Shown: positions 54,147-63,523, counted from the first letter of the stretch. The stretch is 64,000 nucleotides of DNA from Pseudobdellovibrionaceae bacterium (GCA_947444305.1 CANEZP010000011.1:107226-171225), one strand, 5' to 3'. Made by a program: numbers and translations. The notes: a model not told the origin generated them from the letters alone.

Positions 54147-54919
54147 TTAAGTTGAATGTTGTTTTGGTACGTACGGAATATCCGAGCAATGTCGGTGCGT
54201 CGATGCGTGCTTCGCTAAACATGGGCGGCGATCGGCTCATTCTTATCGATCCCCGCTGCGAGTTGGATTCGAAGGCGCGGCAAATGGCCGCGGGCGCCGC
54301 GAGCAGGTTGGCCGACGTCGTCCGTTACGACTCGTGGAAAGATTTTTACGACACCGAAGGCGAAGGCTTGCGAATCGCGATGACCCGCCGGGGTGGGCGC
54401 CAGCGCAAAGTCGGCACGCTGGCCGAGGTGCTGCAAGAATATAAGATCAACGCCGGCGCGAACGGTTCCGCACCGGACACCGCCGCGGCGAAAAACATCT
54501 ATTTAATATTTGGACCCGAAGCCGACGGACTTGATTCCGAAGATTTGGCTTACGCAAACTACGCTTGCCACTTACCCGTGCACGGCGATTTTGCCTCACT
54601 GAATTTGGCGCAGGCCGTGCTGTTGGCCGCGTTTATCGTGCGCCAATATTTTCCGGCCCAAGACGTAACCCAGTTTACCGGCGTGGCCGAGCCCGTCGTG
54701 GCTCCTTTTTATTTTCCGGAAGATTTAATTAAACGCTGGCTGACGGCGATCGGTTTCGACATCGATGCCAGGCGCGCGAGCGCTTTTTTAACGCTAAGAC
54801 GCTTGTTCATGATGAATCAACCGACCCGGCACGAATACCAGGTCCTCGAAGCGATCTTGCAACAGAATGTACGGAAGTTGACGGAAAAACCGGAAGGTTC
54901 TAATCCGCCTTGCGCTTAA
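54143..54919 (+). CDS. SpoU/TrmJ-family tRNA or rRNA methyltransferase
   Basis: SPOUT methyltransferases add 2'-O-methyl groups; TrmJ acts at tRNA position 32. The 258-residue protein has motif 1 VLVRTEYPSNVGASMRAS, motif 2 IFGPEADGLDSEDLAYA and motif 3 FASLNLAQAVLLAAF. The C-terminal helix-rich extension also fits TrmJ. ATG 54143 overlaps the phhA stop by 4 bases (ATGA). Its 3' end overlaps the convergent signalling operon by 20 bases (54900-54919). Confidence 0.88.
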   Translation: MIKLNVVLVRTEYPSNVGASMRASLNMGGDRLILIDPRCELDSKARQMAAGAASRLADVVRYDSWKDFYDTEGEGLRIAMTRRGGRQRKVGTLAEVLQEYKINAGANGSAPDTAAAKNIYLIFGPEADGLDSEDLAYANYACHLPVHGDFASLNLAQAVLLAAFIVRQYFPAQDVTQFTGVAEPVVAPFYFPEDLIKRWLTAIGFDIDARRASAFLTLRRLFMMNQPTRHEYQVLEAILQQNVRKLTEKPEGSNPPCA

Positions 54920-56837
54920 ATAACTGACTGACGATCTCGGTGATATCGCCCGAAAACAAATCGAGCTTTTCTTTTTTGGGCACGGCGGCGGTCATGGCGT
55001 TCAATTCGCGGCGTGCTTCAACGAACAAGGAATCTAACTGCAAGGCTTTCTCGAAATAGCCGGGCGCGCTGGCGTCACCAAGCGAGCGTTTCACTAACCC
55101 AAGCGCCATAAAATAATAGGCGGATTTGCGATCGTCGGCCGGCATCTTGTCGAGCAGCTTGGACAATACGAGCAAACGCGGCTTATCGCTGGCGGCACCC
55201 GCTTTGATCTCGGCCCAAACTTGGATCAAGAATTGTAAAGACGTCGGGTGGCGCGATTCGGCTTCTTGGACCTTCTGCAAGGCTTGCGTGAACTGTCCTT
55301 TGCGCAAAAGATCTAATCCTTCGGCCGCTAGCTTATTCGAGATCTTGATGTTCTCGTTGCTCTTGCGCTTTTGATCGTCGAACAAAGCCTGACGTTTAGT
55401 ATCGTCGGTCATGACCGCGTGCGCGTTCTTCACGATTTCAAAACAGTTACGGCAAAGCTCAATCAACTCGGGGCTCGCATCTTTAGGCAAAGCTTCCGGG
55501 TTGTTTGATTTGACGTACTCTTCGAATATGTTCGTTAAAATCGAAGGGCTCGCGGTGGCACTGGCGCCGAAATATTCAAAAACTTTGTCGGGCGTGCGGC
55601 CTTCAAGTTCGGTCCACAGCTTACGGTAGCGCTCGTTGGAACTGTTCAAATCCCGCGCCTTATTCACGTCGTCGAATTGAATCATCCCGTTGAGCACCAA
55701 GAGATGCAACGCTTGGTAGGTCAATTCGACTTGATCCGGATGCGCGTTGATGAACGTATCTAGGGTGCCTTCTTTATCGATGTGTTCTTTAAATCCGGCG
55801 ACGGGCGCGAAAACGCTTGAACGCAGCAAAGCCTCGGCTTCGTCTTGTCCGCGACCGAAAGCCATCGGGCTGCGGAAAGTCGGCCCGTAGAAATCCGTTA
55901 GGTAAGCTTGATTGAAGAACTCATTCATCGAGAAGATAAACACGGCCATCAGCTCGCCCATGCGGACGGCGTGCTTAGGGGTGTCGTCGCCGTCTTCTTG
56001 CGGCACGAAATTCAGCTGGAGTACGTTCGCCGAGCAGATAGATTTAAAGTCGTAAATGATTTGCTCACGCTTAGCGACGTTGACCGCGTGCGGGCTGACG
56101 TAGCCTTCTTGCACGAGGCGTTCAAGCGGAAAGCGTTTGTTCCCATTGGCCTGGTAAGCATCCCAATCTTCTTGCGCAAGGTAGCCGCCCGAAATTAGCG
56201 CGAGCACCGCGGTGCTTTGGCTTTCGGTGCTATCGACTTCGGTGATGCAACCTTTCGTTAGCGTCACGCCGAAAATTTCGCCGGAATCGTTAACGATATT
56301 CAAATGGCCCGAAATGCCCGCGTCGAGCAAGAAGGCCAACACGAACGGAAAATCTAAACCTTTGATTTGCTCAAGATGCTCGATCGCTTTTGCGCGCTCG
56401 CGCGGCGCTTTGAGTGAGCGGGTCAGCAACGATTGCACGCTCCACTTTTCCGAAACGAGCAAGGGTCCCAAAGCTCTGCGTAATGACTCGGTCAACTCAT
56501 CGTTACCGAACGGCTTAAAAAGAAAATCGACGGCGTCGGTTTTCTTCATGGCTTCGGCGGCGAAGGCTTTGTCTTTGAAAACGCCGCTCACGAAAATGAC
56601 CGGGTTATCGGCAAATTTTGTTTTACGGAATTCCGTGACTAAGTCCACGCCGCTCATCTTCGGCAAAAGGACATCGACCAGCGCCGCGTGCACGGTCTGC
56701 AGACGTACGACGTTTAAAGCGTCGGCGGGTTTGTTCGTGACTACGGGTTTGAAGCCCAAACGTTTAACGACTTCGGCCAGCACGTTTGCGCTTGCACGGT
56801 CATCATCAACGATTAGTACTTTTACGGCGTTCCTCAT
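54900..56837 (-). CDS. Receiver protein with DUF4388-like, J-like and TPR regions
   Basis: The 645-residue protein opens with a receiver domain (Asp55 in ALVDVLLPKMSG, Lys in FLFKPFG). Residues about 165-280 read like a DUF4388 (PATAN) domain, with GHLNIVNDSGEIFGVTLTKGCITEV. A stretch near 485 (IVKNAHAVMTDDTKRQALFD) looks like the end of a J-domain helix. The last 120 residues form TPR-like helices. Similar multi-domain regulators occur in delta-proteobacteria and coordinate motility or polarity; the function here is inferred. It is the last gene of the six-gene signalling operon and lies 62 bases after the CheY-like gene. Confidence 0.7.
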   Translation of the reverse strand: MRNAVKVLIVDDDRASANVLAEVVKRLGFKPVVTNKPADALNVVRLQTVHAALVDVLLPKMSGVDLVTEFRKTKFADNPVIFVSGVFKDKAFAAEAMKKTDAVDFLFKPFGNDELTESLRRALGPLLVSEKWSVQSLLTRSLKAPRERAKAIEHLEQIKGLDFPFVLAFLLDAGISGHLNIVNDSGEIFGVTLTKGCITEVDSTESQSTAVLALISGGYLAQEDWDAYQANGNKRFPLERLVQEGYVSPHAVNVAKREQIIYDFKSICSANVLQLNFVPQEDGDDTPKHAVRMGELMAVFIFSMNEFFNQAYLTDFYGPTFRSPMAFGRGQDEAEALLRSSVFAPVAGFKEHIDKEGTLDTFINAHPDQVELTYQALHLLVLNGMIQFDDVNKARDLNSSNERYRKLWTELEGRTPDKVFEYFGASATASPSILTNIFEEYVKSNNPEALPKDASPELIELCRNCFEIVKNAHAVMTDDTKRQALFDDQKRKSNENIKISNKLAAEGLDLLRKGQFTQALQKVQEAESRHPTSLQFLIQVWAEIKAGAASDKPRLLVLSKLLDKMPADDRKSAYYFMALGLVKRSLGDASAPGYFEKALQLDSLFVEARRELNAMTAAVPKKEKLDLFSGDITEIVSQLFKRKAD

Positions 56838-56899
56838 CGTTACAATTATCGGCCTTTTTTGAGGGAAAGTAGACGCGACCTAAGGCTTAAGTTGGCCCG

Positions 56900-57316
56900 C
56901 TATCCCGGAGCGTCGGGATGGTGTTTCTTCCAGGCGTCCTTGATTTTTTTAGTCAGGGTCTCGAGATTGAACGGCTTGACCACGTAACCGCTTACGCCAG
57001 CGGCGGCGGCTTCGATCACGGCGCCCTTCTCACTCTCCGTCGTTACGAGCAGGAACGGCAGCGTTAAGAACTCGGGCTCGCCGCGTACCTGCTTAAGAAA
57101 GTCGAGGCCGCTCGGGCCGGGCATGTTCAGATCCGACAATACTAAACCGATCGCGTGCGGGGTTTTCACGAAAAATTTTAATTTGCCCAAAGCTTCGACG
57201 GCATCTTCGGCGGTCGTGATTTTGGTGAAACCCAAACGCTGTAAAGAATCGACGACAATCCGGCGGATGTTTAATGAATCGTCGACGACGAGGACGTGAG
57301 TTTCTTTGGCGAACAT
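56900..57316 (-). CDS. CheY-like response regulator
   Basis: This 138-residue single-domain receiver has the acidic pocket VVDDS, phospho-accepting Asp62 in LVLSDLNMPGPSG, the Thr in LLVTTESE and the Lys in YVVKPFN. It has no output domain and should act by binding another protein. The gene lies 1 base after the stop of the CheA-like kinase gene, so it is very likely the kinase's partner. Confidence 0.92.
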   Translation of the reverse strand: MFAKETHVLVVDDSLNIRRIVVDSLQRLGFTKITTAEDAVEALGKLKFFVKTPHAIGLVLSDLNMPGPSGLDFLKQVRGEPEFLTLPFLLVTTESEKGAVIEAAAAGVSGYVVKPFNLETLTKKIKDAWKKHHPDAPG

Positions 57317-57317
57317 A

Positions 57318-59210
57318 TCAGGCGCTCCTCAGCAGAACCGGTTCTTCGGCTAACTCGGGGAAACTTAACTCTAACGTCGTTCCTTCCCCTACCTTAGAGC
57401 TTATGTGAAGATGACCGCCGATCTTTAACACTTCTTCGCGTAGCGCATCGAGTCCAACCCCACGCCCGGAAAATTCACCCACCGTTTCCCTAGACGAAAA
57501 TCCAGGCATGCAGACGGTCTGCAGAATTTCGTCGTCGGATTGATTGGTAAAATCTTTGTCGGGAAATTTACTTTTCAATTTTTCGCGGATCACGGCGGGA
57601 TCGATTCCCTTACCGTCGTCGGCGATGATCATCCGTATGATCCCGGCGTTGGCGGAGACTTCCACGCGGATGGTACCCGCGGGATCTTTGCCGCCCCACT
57701 CCCGGTCCATCGGCTCTTCGAGCCCGTGATCAACGGCATTACGGAAGGCGTGAACCAAGCTAGAAAATACTTTTTGGTAAGGTTCCGGAAAGATCCGTAC
57801 CCCGCCGTCGTCGATGACGAGCGGTTTTACTTTCTTGCCCAGTTTCTCGCTGACCGACTGGATCAAACTGTCGAAGTAGCGCAGGCAACTTTCCATCGGA
57901 ACTTTTAAGAACTGATCTTGAAAGCGCGTGGTTAAAGCTTCTGCCCCGGCGGTTGATCGTAAATCGGCCAAAAATTTTGATAGGGTTAGCAACGGCAACT
58001 CTACCGACCGGCCGATTTCACCTTCCGGTACGCGGAACAGCTCTTGATTCGCGAGCAGAAAGTTTTCGAAGCCCGCGCTCATCGCATCTAACGATTCTTT
58101 ATAAATGGCTCCGGCCTCGTGCCCAAGTTCGGCCTTACCCTTAAACGGTTCGAGCACGTGCTGGCTCGCGCGCGAGAGCAGGCGTAGCTCGCCGATGGAA
58201 AAAGTCCCCGCCTCGCCTTCGAGGGTATGCAGCAGGCGAAAGCTTTCGTTCATCTGCTCACCGGTCATGGGACCGCCGGCCAAATCCAACAAAGCCTTCA
58301 AGCCTACGCGCACCGACGCCAAGAATTGGAGAAATTGATCTTTATTTTTTGTGTACTTGATGATCATGCCCGCGTTCTGGCGTTCGATCTCTAAAGCCTT
58401 CTGCGCTTCGAACTCGGACGTCTTGTCGGTTGCGACAACGACGATCTCGTTGATCTTCGAATCGGCACCGCGGATCGGATAGAATTCGAGCGGAACGTGT
58501 CGCTTTTGCGAATGCGGGTAAAGCGAAGGTCCGAGGGCCTTCATGTCATCGAACGCGAGCAGCTCTTTGAACGTCGACTCGCTCCATTTTTTGAACTGTT
58601 CGATCTCGCCTTCGGGTACGTTTAACACTTCCCAAGCTTTACGACCGGCGGGAAAACCTTCGAGTACTTCTTCGCACGCTTTCGTGAATACGTTTCCGCA
58701 GTCGCCCAAATCATTAAAAGTAAAGAAACCTTGCCCGAGCGAATTCATGATCGCCTTCAAGGTTTGATTAACCATGTTCAATTCGGCGGTACGTGCTTCA
58801 ACTAACTTTTCGAGGTTTCGGGCGTAATCTTCTTTTTGCGCGAGCTCCGAGCGATATTTCGAATGAAGCGCTTCCTCGAGGCTGACGTCACGAACGAAAA
58901 ACAACCAATGATTCTCGGTAAACGGGCGAATCGCCAATTGAGCCTTACCGGTCTTTTCACTTTTGACGAGTTTGAATTCCGTTTCGATAAACGGACTTGG
59001 CGAAGTCCGCCCTTGGGAATCGGCGTTGAACGGCAGCAGTCCCGGCTCTTGCACCGATAACAGATCGCTGAGCAAAATCTTGCCCGCCATCCGCCGGACC
59101 GAAGATTGACAGAACGTCGCGCCGGCGTCGTTGCAATAGATCACCTTGCCGTCACCATCGACGACAAAGGCAGAATCTAGAATAGAGTCGAAGACGCTAA
59201 AATCATCCAT
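57318..59210 (-). CDS. CheA-like HPt-containing hybrid kinase with PAS
   Basis: The 630-residue cytosolic protein has a PAS-like N-terminal part (1-110), a second sensor region (about 150-270), an HPt segment with phospho-accepting His328 in FRLLHTLEGEAGTFSIGEL, and a CheA-type ATPase with N-box HAFRNAVDHG (487-496), DDGKGID (531-537) and SGRGVGLDAL (581-590). The CheW-like P5 domain of CheA is absent. This order (sensor, HPt, ATPase) suggests self-phosphorylation of His328 and transfer to the CheY-like protein encoded next. The start overlaps the STAS gene stop by 8 bases. Confidence 0.85.
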   Translation of the reverse strand: MDDFSVFDSILDSAFVVDGDGKVIYCNDAGATFCQSSVRRMAGKILLSDLLSVQEPGLLPFNADSQGRTSPSPFIETEFKLVKSEKTGKAQLAIRPFTENHWLFFVRDVSLEEALHSKYRSELAQKEDYARNLEKLVEARTAELNMVNQTLKAIMNSLGQGFFTFNDLGDCGNVFTKACEEVLEGFPAGRKAWEVLNVPEGEIEQFKKWSESTFKELLAFDDMKALGPSLYPHSQKRHVPLEFYPIRGADSKINEIVVVATDKTSEFEAQKALEIERQNAGMIIKYTKNKDQFLQFLASVRVGLKALLDLAGGPMTGEQMNESFRLLHTLEGEAGTFSIGELRLLSRASQHVLEPFKGKAELGHEAGAIYKESLDAMSAGFENFLLANQELFRVPEGEIGRSVELPLLTLSKFLADLRSTAGAEALTTRFQDQFLKVPMESCLRYFDSLIQSVSEKLGKKVKPLVIDDGGVRIFPEPYQKVFSSLVHAFRNAVDHGLEEPMDREWGGKDPAGTIRVEVSANAGIIRMIIADDGKGIDPAVIREKLKSKFPDKDFTNQSDDEILQTVCMPGFSSRETVGEFSGRGVGLDALREEVLKIGGHLHISSKVGEGTTLELSFPELAEEPVLLRSA

Positions 59211-59676
59211 TTTTCAAAAATTTAAAATACTTCGCTTCGATGACGTCCATTTCCATCTCTTCACCACCGTCATCTTTTACAGAATCGGGCGCGAACAATT
59301 CTGAGCCTTTGAACTCAACGCCGTTCTTGAAGAGCACCATTTTTTCGGTACCCGACGCATCGGCATAGTAAGGAACGTAAAAGCTTTCGATCGTCGTGCC
59401 CGCGGGCAAGAAGCCGGCGACCATATTGATCTGATCAACGATAATTTTCGGGCAACGACGTACGCTAAGCTGGATGCTTGAAGGCATCGTCTTGACCCAT
59501 TTGATCCACTCGCGGATACCGACCGAATTGATCGCCGTTACCGCCTCGAGATCGAGCGCCACGTTCGTCGAACTTCCCAAGTCCGGCGGCGTGAAGTTTG
59601 CGTCTTCGTCGACGTTCCCGTTCACTTCAAGTACGAGCGTATTTTGATCCATTCTTTTACCGACCGAGAATGCCAT
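59203..59676 (-). CDS. STAS-like anti-anti-sigma-type protein
   Basis: The 157-residue protein has the STAS fold core: LVLEVNGNVDEDANF, ALDLEAVTAINSVGIREWIKW, where the residue at the conserved phosphorylation turn is Ser in AINSVG. STAS proteins bind an RsbW-like kinase and are switched by phosphorylation of Ser/Thr here. The C-terminal tail is long and acidic. It lies 9 bases after the ATPase gene and overlaps the kinase gene by 8. Confidence 0.8.
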   Translation of the reverse strand: MAFSVGKRMDQNTLVLEVNGNVDEDANFTPPDLGSSTNVALDLEAVTAINSVGIREWIKWVKTMPSSIQLSVRRCPKIIVDQINMVAGFLPAGTTIESFYVPYYADASGTEKMVLFKNGVEFKGSELFAPDSVKDDGGEEMEMDVIEAKYFKFLKNG

Positions 59677-59685
59677 GATTCCTCC

Positions 59686-60534
59686 TCAAAGCTGTATCCA
59701 ATGTAAATGTTTAGGCAAGAGCGAGCGTTTCTTGTTACTTAGTGCGAGCGGCAAAAGACACGCGATGATGGTCGCACGCCCCGCCTTTACTCCCACGAAT
59801 AAACTCGCGCTCGTATTAAATATTATATAGCTACCGATGCCCGCGCCACCAGACCCGAAATTCATTGTTGCCGCGGCACCACGATCGTAAGTTGCCTTTA
59901 TTTTCGACAAATAACCGTTCAAGTTTAAACTGCCGTACGGGTCTTCGCATGCGACCATGACCCGGGTGTCATCCGCGGCCATGAACATACGGCCCGGCCG
60001 GGACTTATCGAAATTCACCTCAACGTCGGTGCGGCTGACGTTGGCGTTGTGATGAGTCGCTTTGTCGACGAAAGGCGCGTTGAACACGGCATTCGTAAAC
60101 ATCTCGTCGGCGACGAGGGTAATGTCATTGGCCAAAGTTTGCGAAACTCCACGCTGATTCATCGCCCCGCCGAAAAGATCCAACACTTCCCGTTTCTGAA
60201 CGGAGCTGGTGAATTCTTTTTTCGCGATCAAAAATTTTTGGTCGATCGCTGGACCTTGGTCCGTAGGGGCGAAGACCGCGTGCACCGGAAAATCAAAGAA
60301 TCGCGCCGGGCTTTCGATGAGCACTTCGGTCGTCGCTAATTCTTTGGCGTAATCGAGTCCGTCTTTTTGGATGATGTGCGTGTAATTCAGCTCGGTCGCT
60401 AGCCGGAGCACCTGCTCGGGCGGCAGTCCGTTTGCGAGGCCAATGCAATGAGGTGCGACACGGTCTTTCGACTGTGCGCTGACCTCAATTTGCTCCGACC
60501 TTAGCTTTGGGTCCAACTTCCGCGCTCCGTTCAC
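59686..60534 (-). CDS. RsbW-like ATPase (anti-sigma/serine kinase type)
   Basis: The 282-residue protein carries a C-terminal HATPase domain. The N-box is LVADEMFTNAVFNAP (Glu144, Asn148), and GSGGAGIGSY (227-236) matches the ATP-lid Gly-rich part. The first about 100 residues are unassigned and may be a partner-binding or receiver-like domain. RsbW-type kinases phosphorylate STAS proteins and sequester sigma factors. The gene begins 1 base before the phosphatase gene ends and is followed by the STAS gene, which is the expected partner. Confidence 0.8.
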   Translation of the reverse strand: MNGARKLDPKLRSEQIEVSAQSKDRVAPHCIGLANGLPPEQVLRLATELNYTHIIQKDGLDYAKELATTEVLIESPARFFDFPVHAVFAPTDQGPAIDQKFLIAKKEFTSSVQKREVLDLFGGAMNQRGVSQTLANDITLVADEMFTNAVFNAPFVDKATHHNANVSRTDVEVNFDKSRPGRMFMAADDTRVMVACEDPYGSLNLNGYLSKIKATYDRGAAATMNFGSGGAGIGSYIIFNTSASLFVGVKAGRATIIACLLPLALSNKKRSLLPKHLHWIQL

Positions 60535-60535
60535 C

Positions 60536-62368
60536 TTAGGCCGCCTTTTCGTATTCGCACATCACCATCGTGACGTCGTCGATCAAGGCCGAGCCGCCGC
60601 GAAAGTTATTGATGTGGTCACGGATGGCCTCCACCTTCGTGTTAACACTCTGACCGCTATTCGCGCTTTCGAGAAGCATTTTTAAGAAGGCTCGTTCGCC
60701 CCACTTTTTACCGGCGGCGTCCTCAATATCTAGGATCCCGTCGGTGTAGAAGAACAGTTGATCACCCGGGGTGAACTCCAGCGAGGTCTCCTCGTAAACG
60801 AAATCTTTCCGGTCACCTAAACGTGGACCGTTCACTTCGTTCAAAGGTACGAGGTCTTTGCGGCCGAGCTTTTCGCCGGTGAAGCGTAGTAAATAAGGAG
60901 GATCGTGACTCGCGCTCGCGTACGTAAAACTATTATTGTCCAAATCGATCGAGGCGACGAAGAAGGTCATCATGATCGAACCCTTCGACGTTTGGTGAAT
61001 GGCGCGATTCAAAATGGTAAGCGCACGTCCCGGCGTGATGTCGGGCATCGTTTCCATGACCGCCGCGGCCGAAGTCGCCGCGCTGGTGATCAAAGCCGCG
61101 GGCGCCCCGTGGCCGGTGGCGTCGCCGACGTAGATGAAGATCTTGTTACCGATGCGGGAATAACTCCACCAATCGCCGCCGCACTCGGAAGCGGGCTCGA
61201 AGTGACCCATGATCTTCAGCGGACCGAACTGCGTTTGCGCGGGCGGGAACAGAGTTTCTTGAACGGTTCGAACCGTCGCCAATTCCCCTTCCATCCGCAC
61301 TTTTTCGGCGGTGCTTTCCATCAACCGCGCAACTTCGCCGGCCATGAAGTTGAAGCTCTCGGCCAAACCACCCACTTCGTCGCGTGAACGTGGAATGACC
61401 CGCACCGTGAAATCGCCCTTGGCAATTTTTGTGGTGGCTTCAAAAAGCTCACGTAAGCTTGAGGTCAATTGGTTAGAGGCGAAAACCGAGATCAATAATG
61501 TAATCGACAACAAACCCGCGAAGAACAAAAGTGATTTCGCGACGAGGACCTCAACGGCCTTCAAGGCTTTGCTCTTATCGACCTTCGAAATAACGATCAA
61601 GTCACCGATACCGACCGACGCGAAGGAAACTAGGTAGGTTAAACCGTCGGACAGTTTCGTTTCGGCCGTGCCTTCGCCCGCTTTAGTTTTTAGGATATCA
61701 CCCAGGAGCCCGAGATCGGTGCCCACCACGTCGGCTTGCCCGACGGCGATCGTTCCGCCTCTGGTCACGATGAAACTGGCGTAGAGCCCCGCGCCTTCGA
61801 ACGCGCCCAGGAAATCGTCGGCTTGGTAAAGCGCCATCGCGATCATTTGATTCGGATCGTCTTTTTCACCGAGACGAAACGCAACGCGAATCGCGCCCGG
61901 TAGATTCGTCTCCTCGGCGAGGAAAGCCGCGTTCAAAACCGCCTGCTCGCGAAGTTGTTTTTGGATCTTTTCATCAACGGCAAATCTTTGACCGGCCGGC
62001 GCCGCTTTGGTCATCTGCCCGATCTTGGTAAACTGCCCGGTCGCATCTTTGCGAAATAACAAAACGGCGTGCAAGCGCGGATTTTTGTCGAACGTTTCTT
62101 TCGTAGCCTGGCCGAAATCGACCTCGGTAAAATCAAAACCTTCGACGATCGAGCGGAGCACCGAGTAGGAGTTTTGCGTTTCCATCCGCGCTTGGGTAGC
62201 GAGGCTGCGCGAGACCGTCGCGCTGGAATCGTAGACGTAAGCTACTTTGTCTTTCTTAAACAGATCGGTTGCCATCACCAGGTACAACCCGAGGCTCACC
62301 AACGGCAAAGAAATTAGTAAACACAAAAGCTTATAGCGCAGAGATAGGCGTATCTTGGATTGGCTCAT
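60536..62368 (-). CDS. Membrane RsbU-type phosphatase with HAMP domain
   Basis: The 610-residue protein has an N-terminal helix (about 13-33), a periplasmic sensor region of about 240 residues, a second helix (about 278-298), a HAMP domain (about 299-351, LTSSLRELFEATTKIAKGDF) and a C-terminal SpoIIE/PP2C domain with GGDWWSY (397-403) and VGDATGHGAPAA (414-425). It senses an outside signal and should dephosphorylate the STAS protein. It is the first gene of the operon. A TATATA box lies just upstream, with a shortened GTCTCA-type palindrome about 15 bases before it. Confidence 0.9.
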   Translation of the reverse strand: MSQSKIRLSLRYKLLCLLISLPLVSLGLYLVMATDLFKKDKVAYVYDSSATVSRSLATQARMETQNSYSVLRSIVEGFDFTEVDFGQATKETFDKNPRLHAVLLFRKDATGQFTKIGQMTKAAPAGQRFAVDEKIQKQLREQAVLNAAFLAEETNLPGAIRVAFRLGEKDDPNQMIAMALYQADDFLGAFEGAGLYASFIVTRGGTIAVGQADVVGTDLGLLGDILKTKAGEGTAETKLSDGLTYLVSFASVGIGDLIVISKVDKSKALKAVEVLVAKSLLFFAGLLSITLLISVFASNQLTSSLRELFEATTKIAKGDFTVRVIPRSRDEVGGLAESFNFMAGEVARLMESTAEKVRMEGELATVRTVQETLFPPAQTQFGPLKIMGHFEPASECGGDWWSYSRIGNKIFIYVGDATGHGAPAALITSAATSAAAVMETMPDITPGRALTILNRAIHQTSKGSIMMTFFVASIDLDNNSFTYASASHDPPYLLRFTGEKLGRKDLVPLNEVNGPRLGDRKDFVYEETSLEFTPGDQLFFYTDGILDIEDAAGKKWGERAFLKMLLESANSGQSVNTKVEAIRDHINNFRGGSALIDDVTMVMCEYEKAA

Positions 62369-62393
62369 GATCTATATATCGGCCGAAATGGGC

Positions 62394-62405
62394 TCTCATT
62401 TTGAG
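62394..62405. promoter_or_regulatory. Partial palindrome TCTCA-TTT-TGAG
   Basis: Close to the GTCTCA-N3-TGAGAC sites at 6263 and 46326, but one half is incomplete. On the minus strand it lies about 15 bases before a TATATA box and about 30 bases before the start of the RsbU-type gene, so it could control the signalling operon. Confidence 0.35.
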
Positions 62406-62409
62406 CTGA

Positions 62410-63522
62410 TCAGGAAAATCTAGTCTGAGGTCTACCGGTGATCATGAAGTCCGGGCCGAACGTTTCGACCCGTGGGTTGCTTAAACGTACGGCCTGGTCG
62501 AGTGCACCTACACGCAGCCCGGCCGTCCAGTCGAGTCCCTCACCGATCAAAATCGGCGCGACGAAGGCGTAGAGACGATCAATCATCTTTGACCGTATGA
62601 ACTGACTCGCCGTGTACGGACCCGACTCGACGAACAGAGAATGAAGACCTTCGGCCTGAAGCGCGGGAAGCAAACTGAACATATCGAACGAGCCTTCGGC
62701 GTCGGGCACTTCGATGTGACGCCCGACCGGCGGCTCCATACCGAGGGGACCGGTCACGATGATCAAATCTTCGGGCGCGCGCACCGTCAGTAGATTCGAA
62801 TCTTTAATTTTCGCGAAACTCTTTCCCTCGGGATCGAGCAACACTAATTTTTGCGCTTTGTTTTCGAACCGGGGATGGCGCGAATTCATCCGCGGGTCAT
62901 CACGCAAAAATGTGCCCATGCCGGTAACGACGGCGTCGTAGCAACCGCGCAAGTATTGTACGTGCGCGCGCGAAGCTTCACCCGTAATCCACTGACTAGT
63001 TCCGTCGTTGAGCGCAACCTTACCGTCAAGGCTCTGCGCAACCTTGAGCGCGATGAAAGGTCTTTTCTCTCGCATGTTGGTAAAAAAGATTTCGGCCAAT
63101 TCCTCAAGTTCGCTTTGCAAACCTTCCCGGAAGAGCAAAGCGGATTTGCCGGCCGCGCGCAGAATAGAAGCCCCTTGCCCACTGACTAAAGGATTCGGAT
63201 CCTGGATGCCGTAGGTAACGGAGGCGATCGGAAGTTTCGCTAGAATTTTCGCGCAGGATGGGGTTCGCCCCTCGTGCGCGCAGGGCTCGAGCGTAACAAA
63301 GACGTGCGCGCCGTCCAAACGCCCGGGATCTTCTATTTCGGCCAGCGCGTTGATCTCGGCGTGGTTTTCGCCGACTTTGGCGTGGTGACCTTTCCCGAGC
63401 AAATTGTGATCGCGGTCCAAAATTACGCAGCCGACGAGCGGATTCGGCGAAACAAAGCCCGCGCCTTTTTTGCCTTCTTCGATCGCCAAACGCATGGCCG
63501 CGAGCGGGCTTAACTCAGCCAT
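62410..63522 (-). CDS. ribD: Riboflavin biosynthesis deaminase-reductase RibD
   Basis: RibD performs the second and third steps of riboflavin synthesis: deamination then reduction of a pyrimidine. The 370-residue protein has the deaminase zinc site His54-Ala-Glu56 and Cys81, Cys90 in LEPCAHEGRTPSC, and the reductase region with ALKVAQSLDGKVAL and SQWITGEASRAHVQ. The start lies 1 base after the hmgA stop, so it may be co-transcribed with hmgA. I see no FMN riboswitch. No other rib gene is nearby. Confidence 0.96.
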   Translation of the reverse strand: MAELSPLAAMRLAIEEGKKGAGFVSPNPLVGCVILDRDHNLLGKGHHAKVGENHAEINALAEIEDPGRLDGAHVFVTLEPCAHEGRTPSCAKILAKLPIASVTYGIQDPNPLVSGQGASILRAAGKSALLFREGLQSELEELAEIFFTNMREKRPFIALKVAQSLDGKVALNDGTSQWITGEASRAHVQYLRGCYDAVVTGMGTFLRDDPRMNSRHPRFENKAQKLVLLDPEGKSFAKIKDSNLLTVRAPEDLIIVTGPLGMEPPVGRHIEVPDAEGSFDMFSLLPALQAEGLHSLFVESGPYTASQFIRSKMIDRLYAFVAPILIGEGLDWTAGLRVGALDQAVRLSNPRVETFGPDFMITGRPQTRFS

Positions 63523-63523
63523 T

